Below, piece after piece: positions 56,416-64,000 of a stretch of DNA of 64,000 nt. Each line of letters begins with the position of its first letter. The first letter of the stretch is position 1. The position numbers and the translations under genes were made by a program. Source of the DNA: Anderseniella sp963759095 (lineage in GTDB: Bacteria > Pseudomonadota > Alphaproteobacteria > Rhizobiales > Aestuariivirgaceae); NCBI GenBank assembly GCA_963759095.1, contig CAVWYF010000037.1:1-64000 (forward strand), written 5' to 3'. Under the pieces are notes generated by a model. It searched no databases and was not told where the DNA came from. It saw only the letters and a list, made by a program, of their open reading frames with translations.

Positions 56416-57609
56416 ATGCCGAGACCCATCGGAAAACTGACCGCGATTGTCGTCGAAAGGCAAAACAAGCCCGGCAGGCATTCAGACGGCGGCGGCCTAT
56501 ATCTCAACGTTTCAAAATCCGGCACCAAGTCTTGGCTGTTTATGTGGGTCAGGCGTGGCAAGCGTCGCGAGATGGGGCTCGGACCTTATCCTGCGGTCTC
56601 CCTTAAGGTCGCAAGAGACAAGGCAAATGACTGCCGTCGTATCATAGCTGAAGGGCGTGACCCAATAACGGATCGTGATCGGCTATTGGGGAAAACGTTT
56701 GGCGAATGCGCTGAACTGTTCATCTCATCCATGGAGCGCAACTGGCGAAACGAGAAGCATCGAAAGCAGTGGCGTCAGACCTTGTCCGTTTACTGTGAGA
56801 AGATTTGGGGCCGGGCTGTATCTTCAATTTCTAGCAATGATATTGAGGCGGTACTGACGCCAATTTGGCGGGCAAAGAATGAGACAGCGTCTCGATTGCG
56901 CGGCCGCATCGAACGCATCCTAGACTTTGCTGCGACTAAGGGTTGGCGGGAGGGCGAAAATCCAGCTCGCTGGCGGGGTCACCTACAGAACATTCTGCCG
57001 CCTCGATCCAAGCTTTCCAGAGGCCATCATGCTGCAATGGCCTATCAGCAAGTTCCTGAGTTCATGCAAAAACTCAACCAAATGGATGCCTTAGCGGCAC
57101 GAGCACTAGAGTTTACGATCCTTACTGCAGCAAGGAGCGGGGAAGTTCTCAACGCTTGTTGGGATGAGATAGATCTGGAACAAGGTCTCTGGACGGTTCC
57201 AGCACAGCGCATGAAAACCGCTGAAGAACACACTGTGCCCTTAAGCGATGCCGCAATCGCAATCCTGAAAGATCTCTATGGTGTACGACTTTCAAAGTAC
57301 GTCTTCCCCGGCCAGAAGCCCAGCAAGCCTCTGAGTGGTATGGCCATGCAGATGCTGTTGCGCCGAATGAAGGTCGAAAACGTAACTGTTCACGGGTTTA
57401 GAAGTTCGTTTAGAGACTGGTGTGGAGATGAGACAGACTTCCCTCGTGAAATTGCTGAAGCTGCCTTAGCGCACAAGGTCGGTAGTGAGGTTGAACGTGC
57501 CTACCGGCGCGGAAAGGCATTGGAAAAGCGGCGAGCGTTGATGCGTGACTGGTGTGCGTACTGCACGAGCGCTTTGGATCGGCATGATAACAGCGGGAGA
57601 ATGAAGTGA
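56416..57609 (+). CDS. Tyrosine integrase (DUF4102/P4-type)
   Basis: 397 residues. N-terminal DUF4102 arm-binding domain (LTAIVVERQNKPGRHSDGGGL, KSWLFMWVRRGKRREMGLGPYP), SAM-like core-binding domain (~95-190) and a catalytic domain with the full set: R240 (LTAARSGEV), K267, H326-x2-R329 (VTVHGFRSSFRDW), H353 (AALAHKVG) and nucleophile Y363 (ERAYRRG). It should be active. GTGA overlap joins it to the next gene. The att core is about 145 bp upstream. Confidence 0.93.
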   Translation: MPRPIGKLTAIVVERQNKPGRHSDGGGLYLNVSKSGTKSWLFMWVRRGKRREMGLGPYPAVSLKVARDKANDCRRIIAEGRDPITDRDRLLGKTFGECAELFISSMERNWRNEKHRKQWRQTLSVYCEKIWGRAVSSISSNDIEAVLTPIWRAKNETASRLRGRIERILDFAATKGWREGENPARWRGHLQNILPPRSKLSRGHHAAMAYQQVPEFMQKLNQMDALAARALEFTILTAARSGEVLNACWDEIDLEQGLWTVPAQRMKTAEEHTVPLSDAAIAILKDLYGVRLSKYVFPGQKPSKPLSGMAMQMLLRRMKVENVTVHGFRSSFRDWCGDETDFPREIAEAALAHKVGSEVERAYRRGKALEKRRALMRDWCAYCTSALDRHDNSGRMK

Positions 57610-58490
57610 GTTATCTCGACAACTTGCTGGAGCAACTCTCCAAGAAGGAGGTTCGTTCTGGCCACTCACTCGCCGATGTTGACCCGGGTGGTGTCCCTAT
57701 TGGGGGATATTCAAAGATCCCAACCAAGGTGTTTGAAAAGATCGAAGCTAAAATCGGATTGGCCAGAAAGCATCGGAATAGCTTTCGCGATGCGGTCGAC
57801 GATGCTGTGCGGATCTGCTGGGACTTAGAAGGCAGAAGACAACGGGCGCTAGGGCATGCTGCCCTCAAGGAGCAACTGGTGCCAATCCAAGAGGCAGCCG
57901 AGACGTTTGCAAGTGAACTCAAAGCGCTAACGAGCCCTCAAGCAGAGCAGGTCAATGAGGTTAAGTCATCCAGCAGCACAACGAGCCAGACGACAACCAA
58001 CCAGTGGATAAGAGATAATCTGGAGGAGCTCTTACTCGCTGAAGTCAGAAGTTGGGTTGAGGCAGGGAATGCCATTGCGCAGGAAGAGACTGATGCCGCA
58101 ACAAAGAAGCGAGTTCAAGTTTCTCCGCACGAGGCAGTGTTCTCAAACCTTAGTCCCTATGCCTCACCCGCAGAGGATGTGGCCAAGGCCTGTCGTATTT
58201 TGCTGTTACAACTCGACCTGACCAGGCCTACTGCCGGATCGCCCCGAAACGTAGCATTCAAGTGTTTTGCTAGGCGGCTCTCGGCAGCTCTGAAAAACGC
58301 CAACCTTCCGTCAAAAGTCACGTACAAAGATGCTGCTTCGAGTAACAAAAGGTACTCAGGCAAGCTGATGGAAACGACTATGAGGCTTATTACGCGCTTG
58401 CCCAAGACAGCCTTGCCTGAGAGCACGAAAGGCTTCCGTAGAGCAGCGATAGGTGATGCATTGCGTCGAGCTGTGCGCAAAGGGGCATAA
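57606..58490 (+). CDS. Unknown island protein
   Basis: 294 residues starting MSYLDNLLEQLSKKEV at GTG 57606, with GGAG upstream inside the integrase gene. No known domain recognised. A helical N-terminus, a Ser/Thr-rich linker (around 120-130, KSSSSTTSQTTTNQ) and a basic C-terminus ending GDALRRAVRKGA are visible. Co-transcribed with the integrase, so it may serve integration/excision or maintenance of the element; no evidence for a specific role. Confidence 0.7.
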   Translation: MSYLDNLLEQLSKKEVRSGHSLADVDPGGVPIGGYSKIPTKVFEKIEAKIGLARKHRNSFRDAVDDAVRICWDLEGRRQRALGHAALKEQLVPIQEAAETFASELKALTSPQAEQVNEVKSSSSTTSQTTTNQWIRDNLEELLLAEVRSWVEAGNAIAQEETDAATKKRVQVSPHEAVFSNLSPYASPAEDVAKACRILLLQLDLTRPTAGSPRNVAFKCFARRLSAALKNANLPSKVTYKDAASSNKRYSGKLMETTMRLITRLPKTALPESTKGFRRAAIGDALRRAVRKGA

Positions 58491-58606
58491 TTCTCGCACT
58501 TCCCCGAAGCAACTTGCCCCTTAGATCTACACGAAGAATTCTGATCCAGTGACCTCACGCGAGCACACATTTGCTCGTTAAGCACAATAGCGAACAAGAG
58601 GTTGCA

Positions 58607-58801
58607 ATGAACGAAATCATCCCACTTGCCGTGTCGGTCAGTGAAGCTGCAAGGCTCTGTGGCATCGGCCGAACTAAATTTTCAGAGCTCATCTCTAAAG
58701 GTGAGTTGCCCAGCAAGAGGATGGGTCGACGCAGATTGATCCTCACCGAAGATCTGCGCGCCTTCCTCGCGGCTCTGCCAGGAAAGGCTGGCGGCGAATG
58801 A
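58607..58801 (+). CDS. AlpA-like excisionase/regulator (HTH)
   Basis: 64 residues from ATG 58607 with AAGAGG 7 nt upstream. MerR/excisionase-type winged HTH: VSEAARLCGIGRTKFSELI, GELPSKRMGRRRLILTEDL. AlpA proteins activate integrase expression or direct excision of P4-like satellites. It begins a second coupled run: its stop overlaps the start of the next gene (ATGA). Confidence 0.85.
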   Translation: MNEIIPLAVSVSEAARLCGIGRTKFSELISKGELPSKRMGRRRLILTEDLRAFLAALPGKAGGE

Positions 58802-59628
58802 CTACCAAGAAAGCAAAAGCCCCGGCGAAGTGCGCAAACACTAGCCGGGGCAGAACCACTACCACCACAGTCGCTAAACAAATGGAGCCTTGGCATGGAC
58901 AAGATACGCCGTCCCCCTTCAAGTTTCAATACAACTGCCCTTGGTTTGTGGGCCGCAACTCAAACCAATCGCCGCAGCAGTCGCGCAGCACAGAGGTTAG
59001 CCAGACAGACTGGCCTGCCTCTGACGCTGGTAGCGGCCCATCTGGAGCAGGCGGGTCTGGGGGAATGGCGCTGATGCCCTCCTTGCCTGATCCCGATAAA
59101 TACTGGTCGTCGCTTTCTACCATTCCTCAGATCATGTTTGACTGGTTGTTGAACAAGGGTGTGGCTCCGCTCTCTGTCGGCTCCGGCATAAACAGCCCGC
59201 TTAAGATCGCCCATGGCAACTGCGCAGCCGACGGTTGGTTCGATGCCGAGGCAGCAGGTCCGGCATGCTTTGCAATCTTGGTTGAGGACAGTGCAGGACC
59301 TATTGATGTTGCCTTCTGGCATCCCCGCTCAGGCAGAACCGCGACATTGCTCAATTACGGCTTTGCGCTCGGCGAACACCTGATCGAGAATCCGGGTGTT
59401 TATAGCTTCGGTTGCCATTTAAACATCTTCGCAAGTCCACTGGATTGGTTGAGATCGGACCGTGACGGTATCTTCATTCTCGACTGGACCCTCGCCTTTG
59501 ACCTGCTTCGTTATTGTCCAGCTGTGGCGGTTGATTCGTCTCTACTGGCGACATATCGCGCGGCCATGCAGCCCCAAAGGTTGCCGGATCTCTTCGTCAT
59601 GGCCGATGCCGAGGAGGCTGCAGCGTGA
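58798..59628 (+). CDS. Unknown satellite cargo protein before the helicase
   Basis: 276 residues. A low-complexity basic/Thr-rich N-terminus (about 1-30) and a Ser/Gly linker (~70-90) are followed by a folded domain with NKGVAPLSVGSGINSPLKIA, VAFWHPRSGRTATLLNYGFALGE and DWLRSDRDGIFILDW. No family recognised. Overlaps both neighbours by 4 nt (ATGA, GTGA). Proteins in this slot of P4-like elements often carry primase-related functions, but no primase motif is evident here. Confidence 0.65.
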   Translation: MTTKKAKAPAKCANTSRGRTTTTTVAKQMEPWHGQDTPSPFKFQYNCPWFVGRNSNQSPQQSRSTEVSQTDWPASDAGSGPSGAGGSGGMALMPSLPDPDKYWSSLSTIPQIMFDWLLNKGVAPLSVGSGINSPLKIAHGNCAADGWFDAEAAGPACFAILVEDSAGPIDVAFWHPRSGRTATLLNYGFALGEHLIENPGVYSFGCHLNIFASPLDWLRSDRDGIFILDWTLAFDLLRYCPAVAVDSSLLATYRAAMQPQRLPDLFVMADAEEAAA

Positions 59629-61034
59629 ACAAACGTGTCATTGCCATCGACGACTATGAGCGAGAGGCCATCAGTGCTGCGCCCGCCAACACTCTGAAAA
59701 TCGGTGACGGCGAAACATATGAGGCCAACGAGGATGGCATCGCTCTGGCATTTGCCGAGCAATACGAAAACCACTTGTTGTTCGACCATAGCAGGGGACG
59801 CTGGTTTGTGTGGACAGGCGACCACTGGCAGATTGAGGAAACTGATCTCGCCTTCGATTATGCCCGCACTCTGGCCCGGGAGTTCAGAAAAAAGCAGTCG
59901 ACCGACAAGTCGCTCACTAAAATGCGGCTGCCGAGCGAGGTTGAGCGTGCTGCACGCTCTGACCGCCGCCTTGTTGCTCGCCACGAGGACTGGGATGCCG
60001 ACCCCTTGATGCTGGGCGTGCCCAGTGGTGCCGTCGACCTTCGTACTGGAGAACTGCTGCCGCCTGACCCTAACCTGATGATCTCGCGGCAGGCAGCAGT
60101 GCCACCGGCAGCACCGGGAACGCCGCCGCCGATGTGGAGTGCATTTCTGAACGAAGCGACTGGCAGAGATCAAGAGCTGATCCGCTTCTTGCAGATGTGG
60201 TGTGGCTATTGCCTCACCGGTTCCACCGCTGAACACGCTCTGTGCTTCGTTTATGGCCCCGGCGGCAATGGCAAGTCGGTCTTCATCAACACACTTACCG
60301 GTATTCTTGGCGACTATGCTGCTACGGCTGCAATGGATACCTTCACGGCTAAGCACTTCGAGGGTCACAGCACGGATATCGCTGCTTTGGCAGGTGCCCG
60401 GTTGGTGGTGGCTTCCGAGACAGAGGAAGGCAAGGCTTGGGCGGAAGCGCGGCTGAAGCAGTTGACGGGTGGCGATGCCATTACGGCGCGCTTTATGCGT
60501 CAGGACAACTTCACCTTCCGCCCCCAGTTCAAGCTGACAATCACGGGCAACTATCAGCCGACATTGCAAAGTGCAGAACCGGCAATGCAGCGGCGGCTCA
60601 ATATCGTTCCGTTCACCCGCACGCCAGCCAAGCCAGACAAACAGCTAGAAGACAAGCTACGTGCCGAATGGCCAGCCATACTGCGGTGGATGATTGAAGG
60701 CTGTCTGGCGTGGCAAGAGAATGGTCTGTCCCAGCCCGAGGCTGTGAAGGTTGCGACGGCGGAATATTTTTCAGAGCAGGATTTGTTCGGACAATGGCTT
60801 GATGAGTGCTGTGAGGTCGAGCAGGGCAATGAATACAAGCACGAGAAGACCTCTGACCTCTACAAAAGCTATTCGACCTTCGTCAAGGATCGTGGTGAGT
60901 TTCCGCTTACCAGCAAGGCTTGGGGTGGGCAGATGAGGAAGCGATTGTTCACAGCCGGGAACAGCAGATCAAAGGGCGGACGTTATTATGAAGGCATCAT
61001 ACTCTTGAGATCAGAAGCGCTGTATAATGACTGA
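59625..61034 (+). CDS. Phage/plasmid primase-helicase (D5/P4 C-terminal type)
   Basis: 469 residues. D5_N-like region (residues ~25-180: LLFDHSRGRWFVWTGDHW, DPLMLGVPSGAVDLRTGELL) and an SF3 helicase domain with Walker A FVYGPGGNGKSVFINTL (K217), Walker B-like ARLVVASETEEG, and motif C FKLTITGNYQPTL followed by an Arg finger (QRRLNIVPF). The N-terminal primase (AEP/Toprim) is absent from this polypeptide, so it is a helicase-only version. It would drive replication of the element. The stop is followed by a GTTGCA/TGCAAC repeat region. Confidence 0.9.
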   Translation: MNKRVIAIDDYEREAISAAPANTLKIGDGETYEANEDGIALAFAEQYENHLLFDHSRGRWFVWTGDHWQIEETDLAFDYARTLAREFRKKQSTDKSLTKMRLPSEVERAARSDRRLVARHEDWDADPLMLGVPSGAVDLRTGELLPPDPNLMISRQAAVPPAAPGTPPPMWSAFLNEATGRDQELIRFLQMWCGYCLTGSTAEHALCFVYGPGGNGKSVFINTLTGILGDYAATAAMDTFTAKHFEGHSTDIAALAGARLVVASETEEGKAWAEARLKQLTGGDAITARFMRQDNFTFRPQFKLTITGNYQPTLQSAEPAMQRRLNIVPFTRTPAKPDKQLEDKLRAEWPAILRWMIEGCLAWQENGLSQPEAVKVATAEYFSEQDLFGQWLDECCEVEQGNEYKHEKTSDLYKSYSTFVKDRGEFPLTSKAWGGQMRKRLFTAGNSRSKGGRYYEGIILLRSEALYND

Positions 61035-61040
61035 CCCTCT

Positions 61041-61145
61041 TGCAACGCTGCAACAGATTGCAACGCGTTTTCTTGTTCTATCGCCATACGCGCGCGCAGG
61101 AGAGATAAATAGAATAATCCGTTGCAATCTGTTGCACGTGTTGCA
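61041..61145. repeat. 16-bp perfect inverted repeat with TGCAAC iterations (possible origin)
   Basis: GCAACAGATTGCAACG (61050-61065) is the exact reverse complement of 61120-61135. The TGCAAC motif, or GTTGCA on the other side, occurs three times on each arm (TGCAACGC, TGCAACAG, TGCAACGC; GTTGCAAT, GTTGCACG, GTTGCAGA). Arms are separated by 54 nt. Located directly downstream of the replicative helicase gene, where iteron-type origins of P4-like satellites could be expected. Confidence 0.6.
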
Positions 61146-61370
61146 GACCCTCGCGCTGCAGGGCGAGACCCGGTTCTTGGACTGTTGCCCGATGCCCCTA
61201 AAGTCATCATAGCATCTGGCGGCTTCAAGATAACGCTCGGCATAGCCCACAAAATGGCAGATGCGGCGCTGGACCTTGCCACCGACACCGAGTGTGACCT
61301 GCCGCGCAGCTTTGCAGTAGAGGCGTATTTGGCGAAATCTCAAAGGTCGGACAGATATGTTGTTATATGA
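61122..61370 (+). CDS. Possible small protein or remnant
   Basis: The frame ending at 61370 carries a protein-like stretch PKVIIASGGFKITLGIAHKM and ALDLATDTECDLPRSFAVEAY. The start is uncertain: another frame (61027-61212, MTDPLATLQQIATRF) overlaps it and a shift between the two near 61195 could join them. Both cross the inverted repeat. No family recognised. Confidence 0.3.
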   Translation: MQSVARVADPRAAGRDPVLGLLPDAPKVIIASGGFKITLGIAHKMADAALDLATDTECDLPRSFAVEAYLAKSQRSDRYVVI

Positions 61371-61427
61371 TCTTACACCTGCGACAGTCAGTTCTCGGGA
61401 AAGCTAAAGAGTGAAAAGGGGAGGGAG

Positions 61428-62960
61428 ATGACAAAATCCATATACATCATCAACCCAGGCGAAAATTCACCTTCACACTATGGCAGCGAGGTCTTGCGTG
61501 CGTGGGAGGCCGGGGCAAGACCGATACTTGCAGACCTCAACATCGTCACCATTGCGGCTTTTGTTCCGGAAAGCTGGTCAATCCGGTTGTGCGATGAGCG
61601 CGTGGAAAATATTGATTACGACCACCCGTGCGACTATGTTGCCCTGACCGGGAAAATTTCACAGCGAAAACGGATGTTTGCGATTTCTGAGGAGTTCAGA
61701 AACCGTGGCAGGACAGTCGTGATAGGTGGTGCCCATGCAAGTCTTGACCCGGATGACGTCCGTTCTCACGCAGACGTACTGGTCAGAGGCGAGATCGAAG
61801 AAGAGGCACGGAAGATTTTCGATGCGTTGGAGAAAGGTACATATCAATCCGAGTATATTTGCGGGAAACCTGACATCACCAACTCACCGGTACCCAGATG
61901 GGAGCTCTATCTGCAAGGCATGGGACTGGTTGCGCAGGTTCAGACATCCCGAGGGTGTCCGTTTGACTGTGAGTTCTGTGATGTCATCCAGTATCTGGGC
62001 CGCAAGCAGCGCTGGAAGCTGCCGGATCAGGTGCTGCGCGAGCTGGAACTCCTGCATGGCATTGGCTATCGGGAAGTATTTCTTGCCGATGACAACTTCA
62101 CTGTCATGCGAAAACGGGCCACAGAGCTGCTTACCGCAATCCGCCGGTGGAATGAGGAAAAGGCAGCAGAGCGGGTCGTTTTCACCACGCAATTATCAAT
62201 TGACATAGCCAGAACACCGGATCTGTTGAACCTGGCCAGCGAAGCCGGTCTTGAACGTTGCTTTATTGGCATTGAAACACCAAATGAGATGTCACTTAAA
62301 GAAACTGGCAAACGGCAGAACATGCGGATTGATCTGGTCTCCGAAGTGGAAAAGATTGCCAAGGCGGGAATCATGCCCATGTGCGGCATGATCGTCGGCT
62401 TCGACAATGACGGGCCTGACATCTTCGGGATACAGGCTCGTTTTATCGACCGTTTGCCGATGCCCAATGTCAGCATTGCCATGCTGGTGGCACCGCATGC
62501 CACACCTCTGCATGCACGCCTGAAAGAGGAAGACCGACTGGTGGAAAATGTGAAAATCGGCGGCGCGCATTTCCTGCGCACCAACATCGTGCCTAAACAA
62601 ATGACGCGCGCTCAACTTCGAAACGGCTATGTCTGGCTCATGCACCAGGTGTATGATCCGATCAACTGGCTGAACCGGCTTAGACGCTATGTGGAGCTCA
62701 CCCCTCCGGCAGCAGCCAACAACACCAGTCGAAAGTTTATGTTCAGCGAAATACTGCTGGCTAAGCGATTGACCAGCAGGGGAAACAAGGAGCGGGCGGC
62801 CGTCAACGGATTGCAGGAACTCGCCAGGGCGCGGCCTGATCTTGTTTCCAATCTGGGATACGCTTTGACATTCTACTGCCAGGCTCGATACATGCTGGAA
62901 ACCGCTGGCGTATGGAACCCCGCAGGGGTGGATCAGAATGCCCCGCATGTTGCAGCGTGA
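61428..62960 (+). CDS. B12-binding-domain radical SAM protein (DUF4070-type)
   Basis: 510 residues; AGGGGAGGG precedes ATG 61428. The N-terminal ~135 residues form a cobalamin-binding-like Rossmann domain (TVVIGGAHASLDPDDV, ADVLVRGEIEEEARK), without an obvious DxHxxG base-off motif. The radical SAM core has SRGCPFDCEFCD (C177-x3-C181-x2-C184) and RCFIGIETPNE. The C-terminal part (RNGYVWLMHQVYDPINWLNRL) resembles DUF4070. Such enzymes alkylate or rearrange unactivated carbons; the substrate is unknown. It heads an operon with an acetyltransferase and an acyl carrier protein. Confidence 0.85.
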   Translation: MTKSIYIINPGENSPSHYGSEVLRAWEAGARPILADLNIVTIAAFVPESWSIRLCDERVENIDYDHPCDYVALTGKISQRKRMFAISEEFRNRGRTVVIGGAHASLDPDDVRSHADVLVRGEIEEEARKIFDALEKGTYQSEYICGKPDITNSPVPRWELYLQGMGLVAQVQTSRGCPFDCEFCDVIQYLGRKQRWKLPDQVLRELELLHGIGYREVFLADDNFTVMRKRATELLTAIRRWNEEKAAERVVFTTQLSIDIARTPDLLNLASEAGLERCFIGIETPNEMSLKETGKRQNMRIDLVSEVEKIAKAGIMPMCGMIVGFDNDGPDIFGIQARFIDRLPMPNVSIAMLVAPHATPLHARLKEEDRLVENVKIGGAHFLRTNIVPKQMTRAQLRNGYVWLMHQVYDPINWLNRLRRYVELTPPAAANNTSRKFMFSEILLAKRLTSRGNKERAAVNGLQELARARPDLVSNLGYALTFYCQARYMLETAGVWNPAGVDQNAPHVAA

Positions 62961-63570
62961 CCGATTGATGCCTGCCAAATCGCCACAGGGTCGAAAGCCG
63001 AAGACTAAATTCTCCACCATGAGACGGCCCGCGATGCAAGTGCGTGAAGGCGGTTTCATGGTCAGGACGATGCTGCCGGGCGATGCCTGTGCCGACTATC
63101 TGGCGTGGATTGCAGACCCGGAACTGATGGGCCCGCTGAACATGCCGGCGCGCAGGATGACGATTTCGCAGCTGCAGGATCACATTAGTCAGTTTGACAA
63201 CAGGACAAGGCATCTGCTGGGGCTGTTTGATGAGTCAGAAGGCAAGTTGATCGGCATTATTATAGTGGACATCAATGCAGAGCACAGGAGCGCACGGTTC
63301 AGCCTTTTTGTGGGTAATCGTCAGTACTGGGGCGACAGGCGACTGCATCCGCTTGGCAGGGCATTTCAATCCTACCTGTTCGAGCAGAAAGGAATTGAGA
63401 AACTGCGCTGCCAGATAGCAACGGACAATTACCGGATGATCGGATCTGCCAAGTTCATGGGGTTGAAAATGGAAGGTGTGCTGCGCGGGGAAATCAGGTC
63501 ATTTCGCGATGGCTCCAGACTCGACCAGATTGTGTTCGGACTACTCAAGAGTGAATGGAAAGCGAAGTGA
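62938..63570 (+). CDS. GNAT-family N-acetyltransferase
   Basis: 210 residues if ATG 62938 is used (overlap of 23 nt with the radical SAM gene); ATG 63019 (MRRPAMQVREGGFMVR) is an alternative, and neither has a strong RBS. GNAT/RimJ-like fold: ADYLAWIADPELMG, GKLIGIIIVDINAEHRSARF, an unusually modified CoA loop (NRQYWGDRRLHPLGRAFQSYL) and IATDNYRMIGSAKFMGLKMEG, the typical RimJ-like C-terminal strand. It probably acylates an amine, possibly on the carrier protein's substrate. Confidence 0.8.
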   Translation: MPRMLQRDRLMPAKSPQGRKPKTKFSTMRRPAMQVREGGFMVRTMLPGDACADYLAWIADPELMGPLNMPARRMTISQLQDHISQFDNRTRHLLGLFDESEGKLIGIIIVDINAEHRSARFSLFVGNRQYWGDRRLHPLGRAFQSYLFEQKGIEKLRCQIATDNYRMIGSAKFMGLKMEGVLRGEIRSFRDGSRLDQIVFGLLKSEWKAK

Positions 63571-63827
63571 AAAAAGTCAGCGATGTAGCCGATAAAGACG
63601 GACTGGCGCTGGCCAGGAGAATGCTGGCAGCGGCCCTTGAGTTGGATGAAGGTGAGATCGAGCCGCAATCGCAAATTGTTGAATTGCCAGGGTTTGACAG
63701 TCTCGCCTATGAGCGGCTCGTGGCCAGCGTTGAAGACCATCTTAATCGTGACCTGGATCCGCTGATGATGGTGTCAATCGACACGGTATCAGACCTGGCA
63801 AATGCCCTGGCGAAGGACAAGAATTGA
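63555..63827 (+). CDS. Acyl carrier protein
   Basis: 90 residues from ATG 63555, or 86 from GTG 63567 whose GTGA overlaps the acetyltransferase stop. Four-helix carrier with the phosphopantetheine site LPGFDSLAYERL (S49 in the DSL motif), preceded by LELDEGEIEPQSQIVEL and ending TVSDLANALAKDKN. A dedicated carrier beside a radical SAM enzyme points to a tethered biosynthetic intermediate rather than primary fatty-acid synthesis. Confidence 0.85.
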   Translation: MESEVKKVSDVADKDGLALARRMLAAALELDEGEIEPQSQIVELPGFDSLAYERLVASVEDHLNRDLDPLMMVSIDTVSDLANALAKDKN

Positions 63828-63849
63828 GCCAGGGCATGATCTGGAGCGG

Positions 63850-64000
63850 GTGTTCGAATACGGTGCCGTGACCATCTCAGAAATGGAAATTGACAGCGGC
63901 CCTGATGATATGGAACTCAGGTTCAAATGTTGGGTCGACAAAGGGCCCTTCTACTTCTCCGAAATTGGCGTACAGGTACTCAACCTTGGCACTCCACTGT
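63850..64000 (+). CDS. Unknown gene, 3'-partial
   Basis: Frame open from about 63829 to the window edge; likely GTG start 63850 with GGAG 4 nt upstream (short spacing). It reads MFEYGAVTISEMEIDSGP, then MELRFKCWVDKGPFYFSEIG and GVQVLNLGTPL. Mixed beta-strand-like composition, no family recognised in the visible 50 residues. Probably the fourth gene of the radical SAM operon. Confidence 0.55.
   Translation, partial: MFEYGAVTISEMEIDSGPDDMELRFKCWVDKGPFYFSEIGVQVLNLGTPL

Overview
The window looks like a stretch of an alphaproteobacterial chromosome, possibly a marine Hyphomicrobiales-type lineage. This rests on protein flavour only: a FadE/FadN/FadA beta-oxidation operon, an NDUFA9-like protein, a DUF1499 protein, a TAXI-type binding protein, and adenylate cyclase-TPR and AIPR families common in rhizobia and relatives. 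No rRNA or intact tRNA gene was found, so the taxonomy is an inference.

Layout. (1) 1-17.5 kb is a decaying accessory region. It holds a broken AIPR abortive-infection gene, a glycine-zipper gene with a nonsense codon and a frameshift, an IS3 fragment, a degraded four-gene locus on the minus strand (alpha/beta hydrolase, KYRFRP-type zinc protein, AAA ATPase, PtuB-like HNH nuclease; Septu-like), a broken S8 protease, a broken vanadium-haloperoxidase/PAP2 protein, a broken adenylate cyclase-TPR protein and an intact haem peroxidase. Attachment-site-like repeats (TTATGGGCA arms followed by a tRNA-3'-end-like sequence ending in CCA) lie at 3.8, 15.5 and 17.4 kb, and an inverted copy lies at 43.5 kb. 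(2) 17.7-19.3 kb holds a serine recombinase cut off by an IS6-family element. (3) 19.3-36.7 kb is a type I secretion cluster: HlyD, ABC exporter, TolC and a giant (about 4,100 codon) repeat adhesin whose frame is broken four times inside near-identical repeats. A second, truncated and inverted IS6 copy follows, so the cluster is bracketed by IS6 ends. (4) 37-43.2 kb holds a PilZ protein, a TAXI solute receptor, a membrane-fused spermidine-synthase-like protein and a DUF1499 protein. (5) 43.8-55.5 kb holds an NDUFA9-like protein and a tightly coupled fatty-acid operon headed by an unusual 1,347-residue acyltransferase + alpha/beta hydrolase + acyl-CoA ligase fusion, followed by thiolase, FadN-type hydratase/dehydrogenase and FadE. 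(6) 55.8-61.4 kb is a P4-like integrated element: tyrosine integrase next to a tRNA-Ser-like core, an unknown protein, AlpA-like regulator, cargo protein, D5/P4-type helicase and an inverted repeat that could be its origin. (7) 61.4-64 kb is the start of an operon with a radical SAM enzyme, an acetyltransferase, an acyl carrier protein and an unknown gene running off the end; it may be a small biosynthetic pathway.

The secretion genes probably work together to put the giant adhesin on the cell surface, and the PilZ protein 1.2 kb upstream of the adhesin start suggests c-di-GMP input, though this is only positional. The fad genes supply a complete activation and beta-oxidation route apart from accessory reductases. 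Genes right of 37 kb are almost all intact while those left of 17 kb are almost all broken. The frame breaks therefore look mainly like real decay, with some (homopolymer tracts, adhesin repeats) that could be slippage or assembly error.
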